From Symbiodinium natans (lineage: Eukaryota; Sar; Dinophyceae; Suessiales; Symbiodiniaceae): a stretch of DNA of 20,000 nucleotides. The stretch is taken from NCBI GenBank assembly GCA_905221605.1, contig CAJNDS010002114.1, positions 419,132-439,131 on the forward strand. Reading direction: 5' to 3'. The notes beneath the pieces are model-generated. The model was not told the DNA's origin, did no database searches, and saw only the letters and a program-made list of their open reading frames with translations. Made by a program: the position numbers and the translations under genes. Shown one piece after another: positions 1-9,708 of the stretch (its first letter is position 1; each line of letters begins with the position of its first letter).

Positions 1-6
1 CCATAT

Positions 7-60
7 ACTAACAGCCCTTTATAGAATTATAGTAGGGGTACTATAATAAGGACTGTTAGT
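7..60. repeat. Palindromic mini-element, copy 1
   Basis: Left arm starts ACTAACAGCC and right arm ends GGACTGTTAGT; inner parts also pair (TTATAGTA with TACTATAA) around a GGGG loop. A related palindrome lies at 9646-9708. Function unknown; it may be a small foldback (MITE-like) element. Confidence 0.6.
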
Positions 61-63
61 CTA

Positions 64-191
64 AGGGGGAACATCCCAATGTACAGACCCTATAAACCCT
101 ATAAACCCTACAAACCCTCTAAACCCTCCAAGACCCAAAACCCTAAACCCTCCTAAACCCTAAACCCTCGAGGGGGAACATCCCCCAATGT
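64..191 (+). repeat. Short direct repeat flanking the first telomere-like block
   Basis: GGGGGAACATCCCAATGTAC (about 65-84) recurs as GGGGGAACATCCCCCAATGTGC (about 170-191), one on each side of the CCCTAAA-type block. This could be a duplicated boundary of the block. Confidence 0.55.
86..170 (-). repeat. Telomere-like block, CCCTAAA orientation
   Basis: Degenerate CCCTAAA, CCCTATAAA and CCCTCTAAA units; left neighbour of the unique island at 192-288. Confidence 0.85.
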
Positions 192-288
192 GCAAGCTCC
201 AATGCGGCAGCCCTTCATCGCCCAGTCCTTTGCCGACAAGGCGTTGTCGCCGCCATCGAAGTCACGAGCCTCGAGGAGCAAAACCACA

Positions 289-439
289 GGGGTTAGGGTT
301 TAGGGTTTAGGGTTTAGGGTTTAGGGTTTAGGGTTTAGGGTTTAGGGTTTAGGGTTTAGGGTTTAGGGTTTAGAGCTTGGGGTTTAGGGATTGGGGTTTG
401 GGGTTTAGGACTTAGGGTTTAGGGTTTAGGGTTTCGGGC
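289..439 (+). repeat. Telomere-like block, TTTAGGG orientation
   Basis: About eleven nearly perfect TTTAGGG units, then degenerate units (TTGGGG, CTTAGGG, TTTCGGG) to about 439. Confidence 0.95.
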
Positions 440-838
440 TCTGATGTCTGGGTTTAGGGTTCTGACGACACATACTACACATACCCTGACGGCATCTGAT
501 GGCACTGATGGCCAAGTGGCGATTTTGTAGGCAACGGCAGCTGCTAGCACGTAGTGCACTAGCGCCGCAGTCGCATATGGCTTCATTACTGCGAGATATA
601 CGGAGAACACTAAGAGGGCCCTTGCCCTGCTGGCCGTGCCATCAATAAAACAATCAACTTTGGGCCAGCCTGCATCGGACTTGAATTAACGGGAATGGTG
701 TAACCTCAGAGACTCTAGCAAAGTTGAAAGCTTCTCGCGAAGTTTGAAGGACCTTAGGGCTTTTGGGATTTAGGGGTCGTTAGGGTTTGGTGGGATCCAG
801 CACCCCTGAAAGGCTCCAAAATCTCCGAACTTCGTGCG
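440..838. other. Spacer between telomere-like blocks
   Basis: Mostly unique sequence with a degenerate TTTAGGG patch at 752-791. On the minus strand a frame at about 475-685 is open and includes a hydrophobic stretch that could span a membrane, followed by a GTATGT that could be a splice donor. Evidence for a gene is weak. Confidence 0.3.
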
Positions 839-901
839 CACCCTAAACCCTAAAAATCCTAAATAAACCCTCATCCCGAAAACACCCAAGCCCTAAACCC
901 C
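839..901 (-). repeat. Degenerate telomere-like block, CCCTAAA orientation
   Basis: CCCTAAACCCTAAAAATCCTAAATAAACCC and drifted units. A small degenerate TTTAGGG-type patch also lies at about 752-791. Confidence 0.75.
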
Positions 902-1138
902 AACACGTATCATTGCTTGTCAGCTAACTCGAACTTGAGATGGACCTCCTGTTATGGACGTTCCCAGGTATTCATTGCAAAGCTGCAGCCAGTAAAGGCT
1001 TCATCTCCGACAAAAGATGCCGAATCAAACCCCAGGAGTTCCAACGCTCAAAGGGCCCGATTCTGATGATGATTCCCATCTATGACTACTATGGTGATTG
1101 AAGCCCAGCTCCTGTAGAACAGAAGCCCCAAAAGCTCA

Positions 1139-1209
1139 AACCCTCAGCCCTAAACCCTAAACCCTAAACCCTAAACCCTAAACCCTAAACCCTAGCCCTA
1201 AACCTAGCC
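1139..1209 (-). repeat. Telomere-like block, CCCTAAA orientation
   Basis: About seven perfect CCCTAAA units flanked by CCCTAG and CCCTCAG variants. A short degenerate TTTAGGG-type patch follows at about 1240-1258. Confidence 0.95.
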
Positions 1210-1613
1210 TTTGGCCTTCGGGCTCTCCGGCTTGAGGACGTTAGGGTTAAGTTTGGGGCTTCCACTATAGCCATTGAGCAGGTCCATTTCAGTTAAGGAC
1301 TCAAGGAAATCCCCTGCATCTCCCCTTGCAATCCCCTTAAGCTCAAACCTACGACATGCATGTCATCCCCCCCCACCCACCCAAGAATCGTTTAAGGCCT
1401 TGGAGAGGACCCTAAACCCTAAACAAGCCTCCGCATTTTTCGAACCGTGGCCCAGAATCAGCCTTTTCGCCAGCGCTAGTGATCTCGCAGTCAGCTGCCC
1501 AAGCACCAAAGCTTACACCCGACAAAAAACATGGTACCTCTGCCATACTAGATGGCTCTACTATTACCAGGGTTTAGGTTCAGAGTCCAGGCTTAAGGGG
1601 ACACTCTACTACT

Positions 1614-1656
1614 AAAGGTTTAGGGTTGTAAGGTTTAGGGCTTAGGGCTTAGCTGC
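1614..1656 (+). repeat. Short telomere-like block, TTTAGGG/CTTAGGG
   Basis: Mix of TTTAGGG and CTTAGGG units; just right of an island that begins after CCCTAAACCCTAAAC at 1410-1424. Confidence 0.8.
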
Positions 1657-1818
1657 TTAGCTCCTATTCTAGTATATACGGCGACTACCCTAGCCGCTAG
1701 CCTCGCGTCCACCTAACACTTGGTGGCACACCGGCAACGATCGGTAAAGCGAACGGCGCCCGGAGTGCCGCTTTTGTAGTCCTTTCATGGCTCGGGCTGT
1801 GGGAGTGAAGCTTGTGGC

Positions 1819-1940
1819 TTTTGGGGTTTAGGATGTAGGGCTTAGGGCTTAGGGTTTAGGGTTTAGGGTTTAGGGTTTAGGGTTTAGGGTTTAGGGTTTA
1901 GGGTTTCGGCTTTTGGGCTTTTGGGCTTAGGGTTTGGAGC
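1819..1940 (+). repeat. Telomere-like block, TTTAGGG orientation
   Basis: CTTAGGG units at the left, about eight TTTAGGG units in the core, then TTTTGGGC variants at the right. Confidence 0.95.
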
Positions 1941-2015
1941 TTCAGGGCGTTGTCTGGATGTGGTCGTCACAAACAAGCACAGGTCACAAAAGCAGGATGC
2001 CAACCAGGCTTCAAA

Positions 2016-2133
2016 AAAAACCCTAAAGCCAGAACCCTAAACCTCAAACCCTAAACCCTAAACCCTAAACCATGAAAACCTAAATCCCCTAAAGCCTAAG
2101 CCACAGCTAACCCTAAACCCTAAACCCTACATC
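2016..2133 (-). repeat. Telomere-like block, CCCTAAA orientation, two cores
   Basis: Perfect cores at about 2046-2072 and 2109-2130 with degenerate sequence between them. Confidence 0.85.
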
Positions 2134-2252
2134 CCCCAAAGCGGAGGATTCCTCGGGGCACATGAAGTTCATCGCACCGAGATCGATGAGCTGGATCGCT
2201 GCGCCGCTCTCTTCCTCATGCTTGCCCTACTTGGAGGGTCCATGAGTGCTTT

Positions 2253-2389
2253 GTTTAGGGTTCAGGGTTTAGGGTTTAGGGTTTAGGGTTTAGGGTTTAG
2301 GGTTTAGGGCTTAGGGCTGAGGGTTTAGGGTTTAGGGTTTAGGGTTTAGGGTTTAGGGTTTAGCGTTTAGGGTTTAGGGTTTAGGGTTA
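2253..2389 (+). repeat. Telomere-like block, TTTAGGG orientation
   Basis: About eighteen units, mostly perfect, with CTTAGGGCTGAGGG and TTTAGCG interruptions. Confidence 0.95.
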
Positions 2390-2696
2390 TATCCCCAAGT
2401 ATAACTGTACCTATCTGTACTTGCAAGGCCCCTATGCAGGTCATTCGTAGACGGCAAATTGGGCGTCTAAGTACCCATGCACCTCCAAGCAAGCCCCAAA
2501 CCCTACATCTAAACCCCAAACCCTGAATTTGCCCCAAACCATTACCCGTTCAAGGCTTAGGGTTAAGGTCCCAAAATATAACTATGTCTCTACAGGTACA
2601 TACCGAAAAATACTTTAACAAAAGGCTAGGCCCCAAACTCGAGGAAATGGTTACCCTAAGGGTCAAAATGCCCTGCCAAAGAGTTCAAGGCGTAGG

Positions 2697-2760
2697 GACC
2701 CTAAACCCTAAACCCTAAGACCCTGAACCCTAAACCCTAAACCCTGAGACCCTAAGACCC
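2697..2760 (-). repeat. Telomere-like block, CCCTAAA orientation
   Basis: CCCTAAA units mixed with CCCTAAGA, CCCTGAA and CCCTGAGA. A weaker C-strand patch lies at about 2493-2526. Confidence 0.9.
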
Positions 2761-2859
2761 TTCGAGAAGGAAGCTTCCGAGGGCTCCGTAGCACAGGATC
2801 CCTCCGGGAATTGCTTCTCATAGAGGGCCTTGCCAGCTGGGCAGGTGCGCGTGTACCTT

Positions 2860-2987
2860 GGAGTTTCGGGGTTTAGGGGTCTTGGGTTTAGGGGCAGGGT
2901 TTAGGGTTTAGGGTTTAGGGTCCAGGGTTTAGGGTTCAGGGTTTGGGGTTTGGGGTTTGGGGTTTGGAGTTTAGGGTTTAGGGGGGT
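2860..2987 (+). repeat. Telomere-like block, TTTAGGG orientation with TTTGGGG run
   Basis: TTTAGGG units with TTCAGGG variants, then four TTTGGGG units at about 2940-2967. Confidence 0.95.
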
Positions 2988-3601
2988 TATAGGCAAACTC
3001 ACCAGTACTTGACGGGGCTACTTTGTTGCTTTGTTTGATGAGCAGGCACCAAGTCTGTCGTTTGAAAAAGGCTACTGAAGAGCCCAGAGACTTGTAGGAG
3101 ATGCACTTGCTGGTGTGTTCCTGATGGTACCTTTGTCATGCCCAGGCAAGATGGTTGAGCTTTGCAGCTCCCCCCCCCTTCCTAGATGGCGATAACACCA
3201 ACTCCTAAACTCAAAACTCTAAACCCTGAGCCCAGGCGCGTTTTCCAGTGCTTGGTTCTGTAAATCGGCCTGGAATGTGATATTTTGCCCACTCGGTAGT
3301 GATGAGTTCCAGATCTGTACCTTGAAGGCATGGATCTTAGGGGTAACCCAAACCGGAATCCCAAAACACCCCAGCAAAAGAGACCCAGATGAGACCCAGA
3401 TCCCACACCCCAAGCCTTACGCCCTGTAGCCCTAACCCCAAACCCCATGCCCGAAAGCCCTACACCGCAACGTTTCAGAGCATTATCACTCCCACCTCTT
3501 GCTGTGACTCTGGGTCCTCACGTGGGCCACCTGCTTGTGCTCAACGCACGTAGAGGTCCATTGATTGCCTGAGGTACGACTGGACACGACTGAGGCGTCT
3601 T

Positions 3602-3652
3602 TGTTTAGGGGCTTAGGGGGGGTTTAGGTTTCAGGGGTTGAGGGGTTGGGGT
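3602..3652 (+). repeat. Degenerate telomere-like block, TTTAGGG orientation
   Basis: TTTAGGGGCTTAGGGGGGGTTTAGG-like drift ending in GGGGTTGGGG. Degenerate C-strand patches occur at about 3203-3232 and 3426-3447. Confidence 0.7.
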
Positions 3653-4361
3653 TCCACAATATGGGATCTTCAAGCTCAAGGCCTCACGAAGAAACAAACC
3701 GAAAAAGAAGAAACTCTGAGCCTTTCGGGCTCGAAGCCCGCCAAAACCACCCACCCAAGCTACTCCTCGCCCAGGCGAAGACCATGCTCTCCTCATCCAC
3801 GGCAGTGTTTGGGTCGTCCCTCACCTCCGGGTCCACGGACTCTATCACATCTGGGAGGCGCTCCCGCTCCTGCGGGCAACATACGAAGACTTGGGGGGGG
3901 AGTCACAGGCAAAACCCAGCCCCTTCGGTTTGTTTTTGCCTGAACACAGCAATCCCTGAACCTTGGCATACTGAAGAGCCTTGAACTTAAAAGGATCCCT
4001 CCTGTAGAAGGTTCATCCCTATTTAGGGATTCAGGCACCAAAAACCGCCACTTTGAACCTATTCCCTGGAGGGTTCGTAGAGCCCCTATGTATGGATTTA
4101 CGTACCTGAACCCTAACCCTTACACGTAACATCCAAAAAACGACGCCCTAAAACCCTCCTGAAAACTAAGGCATGCCGAGAGTCCCGCGCGTTGGGGCCG
4201 GGTGGGTGGTGGATCTTGCCCTCCCTCTTGCCACCCGGGCCACTTGACTCAGTATACTCCTAGGGATCCGCATCGAAGGGCTTTGTTGGGGGGGGTGCTT
4301 AAGGGCGGAAGGTTCCGCATTGAGGCGGTTAAAGGTTCAGGGCTAAGGGCACCGTTGAACA

Positions 4362-4428
4362 TCCTAAGCCCTAAACCCTAAACCCTAAACCCTAAACCCT
4401 AAACCCTAAACCCTAAACCCTAGCCCTC
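4362..4428 (-). repeat. Telomere-like block, CCCTAAA orientation
   Basis: About seven perfect CCCTAAA units; CCCTAG at the right end. Confidence 0.95.
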
Positions 4429-4583
4429 CATCCCACACTCAAGAGAAATCTCTCCCACATGTACGGCTTAAGTAGGGTCTCGGGATGAAACTTTGGGCAA
4501 GGTCTGTAACCCTAAACCCTGAATCCGAAAACGCCGACACCAGAGTCTCTATTGGGGGGTTTTGGGGCTAAAGGACTGAGGAG

Positions 4584-4666
4584 AGGGAGTATCGGGTTTA
4601 GGGTTTAGAGTTTAGGGTTTAGTGTATAGGGTTCAGGGTTTAGGGTTTAGGGTTTAGGGTTAGGGG
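4584..4666 (+). repeat. Telomere-like block, TTTAGGG orientation
   Basis: TTTAGGG with TTTAGAG, TGTATAGGG and TTCAGGG variants. A G-rich lead-in occupies 4551-4583. Confidence 0.9.
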
Positions 4667-5223
4667 GTCTCCGAACTCTAAACCATGGCCCAGTGCGGCA
4701 AAGCCTCCCCAACCACCGTCACCGGCTCTACCTCTGACTCGCTTGCGGCACCCTCCACAGTGAGGCACCGCTCAGCCTCGAAACGTTTGGGAATTGGAGC
4801 CCCTCGAACCCCCCCTACAACTCAGGGTCTTCTTCTTGGTGTGGCTGGAGGGCCCAGAACCTCCCAACCCTGAGCCCTAAACCCTAGACCCGAAACCCGA
4901 ACCGTGCAAGGACGAGGTTGACAGAGGTTTGACGTTCTGACGCCAGGGCCTGGTCCAATGCCTAACATTGCCTAACTATCATTAAAAGCTGCAACCCTAA
5001 ACCGCAGCCGCTGCAGGAACAACTTCGAAGATTCTTCCCAGTATGGTCCCATTCTCATTCTACTTTCATTGCCCCCAAAACCCCCAGTCTAATTATTAAG
5101 GCCCCAGTATATGCTATGATTACGATTTTGTTCCCCTATGGTCAATAGATACAATGACTACCCCGAAACCCTATTCTAGTTACTACAAGTCCCCGAAAAC
5201 CCTATTCTACATACAAAGGCCTC

Positions 5224-5255
5224 GGCCTAAACCCTAAACCCTAAACCCTAAACTC
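5224..5255 (-). repeat. Short telomere-like block, CCCTAAA orientation
   Basis: Four CCCTAAA-type units. A weak C-strand patch also lies at 4870-4900 and another at 4992-5003. Confidence 0.9.
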
Positions 5256-5379
5256 GGGCTGCCTCCGTGAGCGTCGCTTGGTGACAGCAGCACTCAGATG
5301 CAGCGCTGTGCCGAAGAAGGCAGGGCTCGGTCTTGGCAGCGAGCCGCTTCTTTTGCTTTTTTTTGGGGGGAAGGCAGTT

Positions 5380-5475
5380 TTAGGGGTCTTGGGGTTTAGG
5401 GTTTAGGGTTTAGGGTTTCGGGTTTCGGGTTTAGGGTTTAGGGTTTAGGGTTTAGGGCTCAGGGTTTGGGGTGAG
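5380..5475 (+). repeat. Telomere-like block, TTTAGGG/TTTCGGG
   Basis: TTTAGGG units with two TTTCGGG units in the middle. Confidence 0.93.
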
Positions 5476-5792
5476 AGGGTTTGGGGTTTGGGTCTGAGTC
5501 TGAGGGATTGCGGGACGATAGGGATTGCACAAGGGCTTATGCTGAACCTGGGGATGCGGAGTTGAAGGTTTCAGGCTCACTTGGAGGTTCATGGTACTTA
5601 TTCACCAACTGTACGTATAACTGTACTTATAAACAGAATAGGGCACTTATGGGGCTTATCAGTGGGCGATAGACCTCCAAGCAGGGCTTCTTCTCGGACC
5701 TTGCAGAATGCAGCATTGCCTTGAGATTCAAAGAGCAAAGCCTGCCTCTAAGGCATCTTAATGACCTACTTGCAAACCAGACCAGCCGATTG

Positions 5793-5919
5793 TAGGGCTT
5801 CGGGCTTAGGGCTTAGGGCTTAGGGCTTAGGGCTTAGGGCTTAGGGCTTAGGGCTTAGGGCTTAGGGCTTAGGGCTTAGGGCTTAGGGCTTAGGGCTTAG
5901 GGCTTAGGGCTTAGGGCTC
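5793..5919 (+). repeat. Homogeneous CTTAGGG array (variant telomere heptamer)
   Basis: About sixteen consecutive perfect CTTAGGG units after a TTCGGGC start. Unlike other blocks here it contains no TTTAGGG, so it was probably amplified from one variant unit by local tandem expansion. Confidence 0.95.
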
Positions 5920-6270
5920 CTGGCTCCTAGGCTTTAGATTTCAGGGCTATGCCACCCAAAACGCGGGCTCACTGCCCTTATGATAAGGACCCCACTCCCC
6001 ATTTCCGGCCTTAGGGCCTAGATTCTAGGTAGGGAATGAAGACGTTCCGTGTTTCGGTTTGGGGTTTCAGGTGTCAAGATTCCACGTAGGGCCCAGGGTT
6101 TGCGGCTTAGGTTGGCTTTTCGGAGTGCCAGAAGGCTTGGCACTGCCATGGTCACTCTCTTCCTAACAGCCGGGCGTCGTCATTTTCCACGATCTGCGCA
6201 CAATCCAGGTCATTCTTGAAGCGGCCATTCTCCCGCAAGCCCTCAATATAGTCCCGCACCTCTTACGACT

Positions 6271-6342
6271 GGTAGGGTTTAGGGCTTAGGGCTTAGGGCT
6301 TAGGGTTTAGGGTTTAGGGTTTAGGGTTTAGGGTTTAGGGTT
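6271..6342 (+). repeat. Telomere-like block, CTTAGGG then TTTAGGG
   Basis: One TTTAGGG, three CTTAGGG, then about six TTTAGGG units. Confidence 0.93.
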
Positions 6343-6768
6343 ACTATACACAGGTACGAATGTGCTGTTAGACTATAACTATAGCCTTGTCGAAAGATGC
6401 ATCGCGTGCGATTGCATTGAGGTTTCGGAAGCGCTTGGGCAAGGTTGAGTGGTTCCATATTGATCTTGAAAAGTCTGCAAGAAGTACTGGAGTCTGTTTG
6501 TCTAGGCACAGCCTAGAAACACACAAAATTAGCCCATGCAGCACGCACAAATTTGGCAAACAAACATCCATAAAAACTCGCTGTAAAAAGCTCTCTTTTC
6601 TTCTAGGCTTTTCCTATGCAAAGTCAAGTTGCACAAGTCCAAAACCTCACCGGAGCTTCTCCCAGAAGAAGCTCGGATCTTGGGAGTGGGGATTTTGGGG
6701 GGGACTTTTGGTTGCAGAAGAGGGTGGCATTTTACTCGCAAACCAAGCAACCAAGGAGACTTGGCCCT

Positions 6769-6855
6769 GGTTTAGGGTTTAGGGTTTAGGGTTCAGGGTT
6801 CAGGGTTTCGGGTTTAGGGTTTAGGGTTTAGGGTTTAGGGTTTTGGGTTTAGGGC
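6769..6855 (+). repeat. Telomere-like block, TTTAGGG orientation (last of the left mosaic)
   Basis: TTTAGGG units with TTCAGGG, TTTCGGG and TTTTGGG variants. It marks the right limit of the mosaic; only a short C-strand patch (about 7650-7673) lies between it and 14.88 kb. Confidence 0.93.
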
Positions 6856-7482
6856 CAAGATCTAAACCTTCTATTGTCCGCTCAATCTACTGGACTGATA
6901 CTTCAACAGAACCCTTGAAAGGGGGGAGCAGGAACACACCACAAGTGGACACGTCGCTCGGCAAAGACCCGGCACCTGAAATGGACTACTCAATAGCCTA
7001 AACATATCTCCCAACCTCTGAACCCAAGTCGCACTAACTTCTAGGAAGGCCTATTCAACATTCTCTTGACTCATTGAGCAGGCCATGTAGGATCTTCCGA
7101 AGACACTTTTTGTTCGAGCAGCTAGGACGCTGCTCAGATTCCAATAGGGTGTACTCTCATCTCACAGCTGAATAACTTGCCATGGCACGTGAGACGCTGA
7201 TTTGCATGAGAGGTGCCATACACACTAGTGCTTTCAGGTAGCAATCTTGTAGGCCTTTAGAAATATGTCATGAGCATATAGACACAAGACAACAGAGCTT
7301 TAGGTCCACATACATACTCGAAACCACATGTACACTAAAAATATATCTTTCACGGAAACGATACCGCTTGAGAATACGGAGAACGCATTAGGATATGAAA
7401 TGCAAACGGCCGTTTTTACGTTCGAGGCTGGTCCGATTGGAGGGGGCCATGTACATACCAAAAAATATACATAAAAAGGAAT
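6856..7482. other. No gene or repeat recognised
   Basis: Unique sequence with no long open frame, no telomere-type repeat and no RNA-gene signature that I could see. Confidence 0.5.
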
Positions 7483-7516
7483 ATATATATATATATACAT
7501 ATACCTCTATATATGT
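7483..7516. repeat. AT-rich dinucleotide microsatellite
   Basis: (AT)n run followed by ATATACC and TATATATGTGCATATG. Confidence 0.85.
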
Positions 7517-7849
7517 GCATATGAAGTACTTGTATACTGCATGATACACAATACCTGGCCCCAGAAAAGGAGGATCTGGCTACGGCCTCCTCAGCATCGA
7601 TGTTCCTGCCGGTGTGGTCCACACCACCTGTAATCTCCTCTGGTCTGATAACCCTAAGCCCTAAAACCCTAAACAGTTATCTCAACATAAACCCTTACAA
7701 TCCAAATACAATCCATGCATATCTTGTCAACATCTGTATAGTGAACAATTACGCAAAGCCCCACGTCAGTCTCCTCGAATTCGAAACGCGGCCAGCTCTT
7801 GAGGAACTGGCGTTCCACCTTCGTGCTGTAATAGTCCTTGGGCCAAGGA

Positions 7850-7875
7850 GATGATGATGATGATGATGATGATGC
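7850..7875 (+). repeat. (ATG)n trinucleotide microsatellite
   Basis: Eight or more ATG/GAT units. In the frame GAT it would give an aspartate run within a short open frame ending at about 7941, but there is too little around it to support a gene. Confidence 0.9.
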
Positions 7876-9645
7876 TGACGATGCTTCAACTGCAGCGGAT
7901 GAGGAGACAACGTGGACGAAAAACTGGCCACGACGACGTCACTGAGGCTGGAAATGCAAGGATCACGCAGATTGGGAGTAGTGTTGATCGCTCCAAGACA
8001 GTAACAAAAGCAACAACTGGTCCCCGCCGATCATGATACGTGGTGAACATGGAAAACGAAACAAGAACCAGCATAAGGATGACAAGGTCAAAATGATGGT
8101 CCGAATCATGATGCTAGTAACCAGGCCTTCGAAACAATCATGCCCGCGCTCATGATTACGACCCTGTCATGCCGAGGACACTGCTAATGATAATCGCGCT
8201 CATAGTTCTGCTGGGAAAAGATGCCATGGCAACAGCAGCAACCCCAAGCCCCCAATCCTAAGCTAACGAAACTGAGAACATTGACGGCCCTGGCGGCGCG
8301 TTTCGCCCATCTGCAGAGGACTTGCAGTAGAGGCAGCCATAGTAAGAGCAATTCTGGCAGTGGCAGTGAAACTCGCAGGAAGAATACGACTGCAGTGACG
8401 CCATTTTACTACACAAAAGTGGAAGCAGTTGCTGTAGAAGTATTCGTCGCCGTATCATGGGAGCAGCAACGACAGCAGCACCGGTGACTAGTTTTTGTTG
8501 TACAGGCTGCAACGGTCGCAGTAGCAGGAGGAATGGCATCGACAATACTTATGTGCAAGGAGTAGCACACACACAGAACAGTCGGAGCAGCAGCATCAAG
8601 CACACGACCCACACAGCATGACAGCGTTTATGCTCACAAGCCGCTCACAACTTGTGCTTTAATCATCTGAGCTCTTAAACCTACACCCCAAAACCCTCAA
8701 CCGGGCAAGTGTCGGATTGCCCTGAGAAGTAAGAGATTGCCGTGGTCTGGTTCACGCGCAGGCCAATGGAGCCATAATCGTCTTTGAGAAGACAGCAGGC
8801 CGCTTGGGGAACAGCCCGAACCTGACACAGCCGTGCGTGCGCTTGCACCCCAAAAGCTGGACGAAACAAAGATCCCCTCCTTTTGATGACGTTTGCGCAA
8901 CGCGCTGGGCAGCAAATTCAGATCTTGACCGCCATAGCACAAGCTTCTCCCGGCTTAGGGTTCACAACGCAGCAGCCATGAAACCCTGCCAAAGCGAGCA
9001 ACAGCAACATCCCCTCATCAGTCCCATCTGAAACCGGTGTCCCAACGAACTACTTTGCGAAAAGCAGTCTCTGAACGCGAGACCAAGCTTCTGGTTTCTT
9101 GATGTAACCCTGTAAGACAGCCCTGAAATCAGTGGCTGACCTTCAAGGGACTAGGGCAGTAGGGGGCCGGGCCCCCCACTCCCTACCAAACCTTAACCCC
9201 ACGCCCCCACCTCGGAAGTGCACAAGTCCATGGTATCCTGCCGCTTGTATCTCCAGCCAACGTACGTGAACATGGACGTCCATGACATCTTGCAGCATTG
9301 CCCTTCCTCCGCATGATACCTGCATGTTGGGTGAGGGGTGTCAGTCCAAGGGTTTCGTGCTTCTAGATGTAGGATTGCAGAATCAAAAGCCAAGCCTCAC
9401 AGGAAAGAAGCTTGAAGAACATGTCACATGCGCTGTGTTGACACACAATGTGTGTCCATGAGATACGTGAAGCTCTATCGCGGAAGCACTGCTCATCCCG
9501 AGATGATGGCCGAGATTCGCAAAAAAAGGACTCGGCTTTGCATTCACCAGCAATACTGGCAAACATGAATAGCATTCACCAGCACCGGTTTTGCTTCTGC
9601 CACTATGCTGAATTTCCAGTAACCTGCCGGCTTCATTTATCTCAA
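7876..9645. other. Unique sequence, no gene recognised
   Basis: Contains CAG/GCA-rich stretches at about 8225-8240, 8455-8485 and 8515-8600, and several open frames of 60-95 codons on both strands that mostly overlap one another and show no family motif. An isolated TTAGGG at 8956 is not a block. Nothing better supported was seen. Confidence 0.45.
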
Positions 9646-9708
9646 ACTAGGGTCCTTAGTAGGGATTCTGGTAGGGGGTACTCTAATCCCTAGTAAGGAC
9701 TGCTAGCT
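9646..9708. repeat. Palindromic mini-element, copy 2
   Basis: Arms ACTAGGGTCCTTAGTAGGG and CCCTAGTAAGGACTGCTAG pair imperfectly around GGTAGGGGGTACT. The right half resembles the copy at 7-60 (GTAGGGG(G)TACT..TAAT..AAGGACTG(T/C)TAG) and both are followed by a similar ACATCCC stretch, so they look like one family. Confidence 0.6.

Larger units (their letters stand above)
171..5346. other. Possible multi-exon gene(s): short open islands between telomere-like blocks, strand unresolved
   Basis: Unique islands of roughly 30-140 bp sit between telomere-like blocks and have GT/AG-like borders. On the minus strand I could chain these intervals with compatible intron phases: 4684-4776, 4518-4546, 4425-4503 (GC donor), 4126-4259, 3962-4001, 3755-3869, 3522-3589, 3225-3320, 3003-3130, 2759-2856, 2421-2482, 2131-2220, 1975-2008, 1713-1770, 1425-1511 and 1204-1324, the last ending at a TAG. 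Possible earlier exons are 5254-5346, 5003-5059 and about 4824-4860. Several donors read GTTTAGGG or GTTTAGAG. However, many splice sites could be chosen, short open frames are common by chance, and several islands are also open on the + strand (for example 2149-2245 and 3231-3338). No protein family was recognised. Treat as a hypothesis. Confidence 0.27.
5476..6768. other. Unique spacers between TTTAGGG-oriented blocks
   Basis: Three spacers (5476-5792, 5920-6270, 6343-6768) separate blocks that all face the same way, unlike the alternating pattern further left. An open + frame of 131 codons (6387-6782) ends in the next repeat and has no recognisable motif. GTACAGTTATAC-like words at about 5608-5632 recur near 2400-2420. 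No gene supported. Confidence 0.4.

Noticed and set aside
289-372. A true chromosome end
   Set aside because: Blocks face both ways, are short, and are embedded in unique sequence on each side.
86-5475. CRISPR array (regular short repeats with spacers)
   Set aside because: The repeats are 7-bp telomere-type units of varying number, the spacers differ widely in length, and the context is eukaryotic.
7416-7445. GTTCGAGGC word as a tRNA T-loop
   Set aside because: No acceptor stem, D-arm or anticodon arm could be fitted around it.
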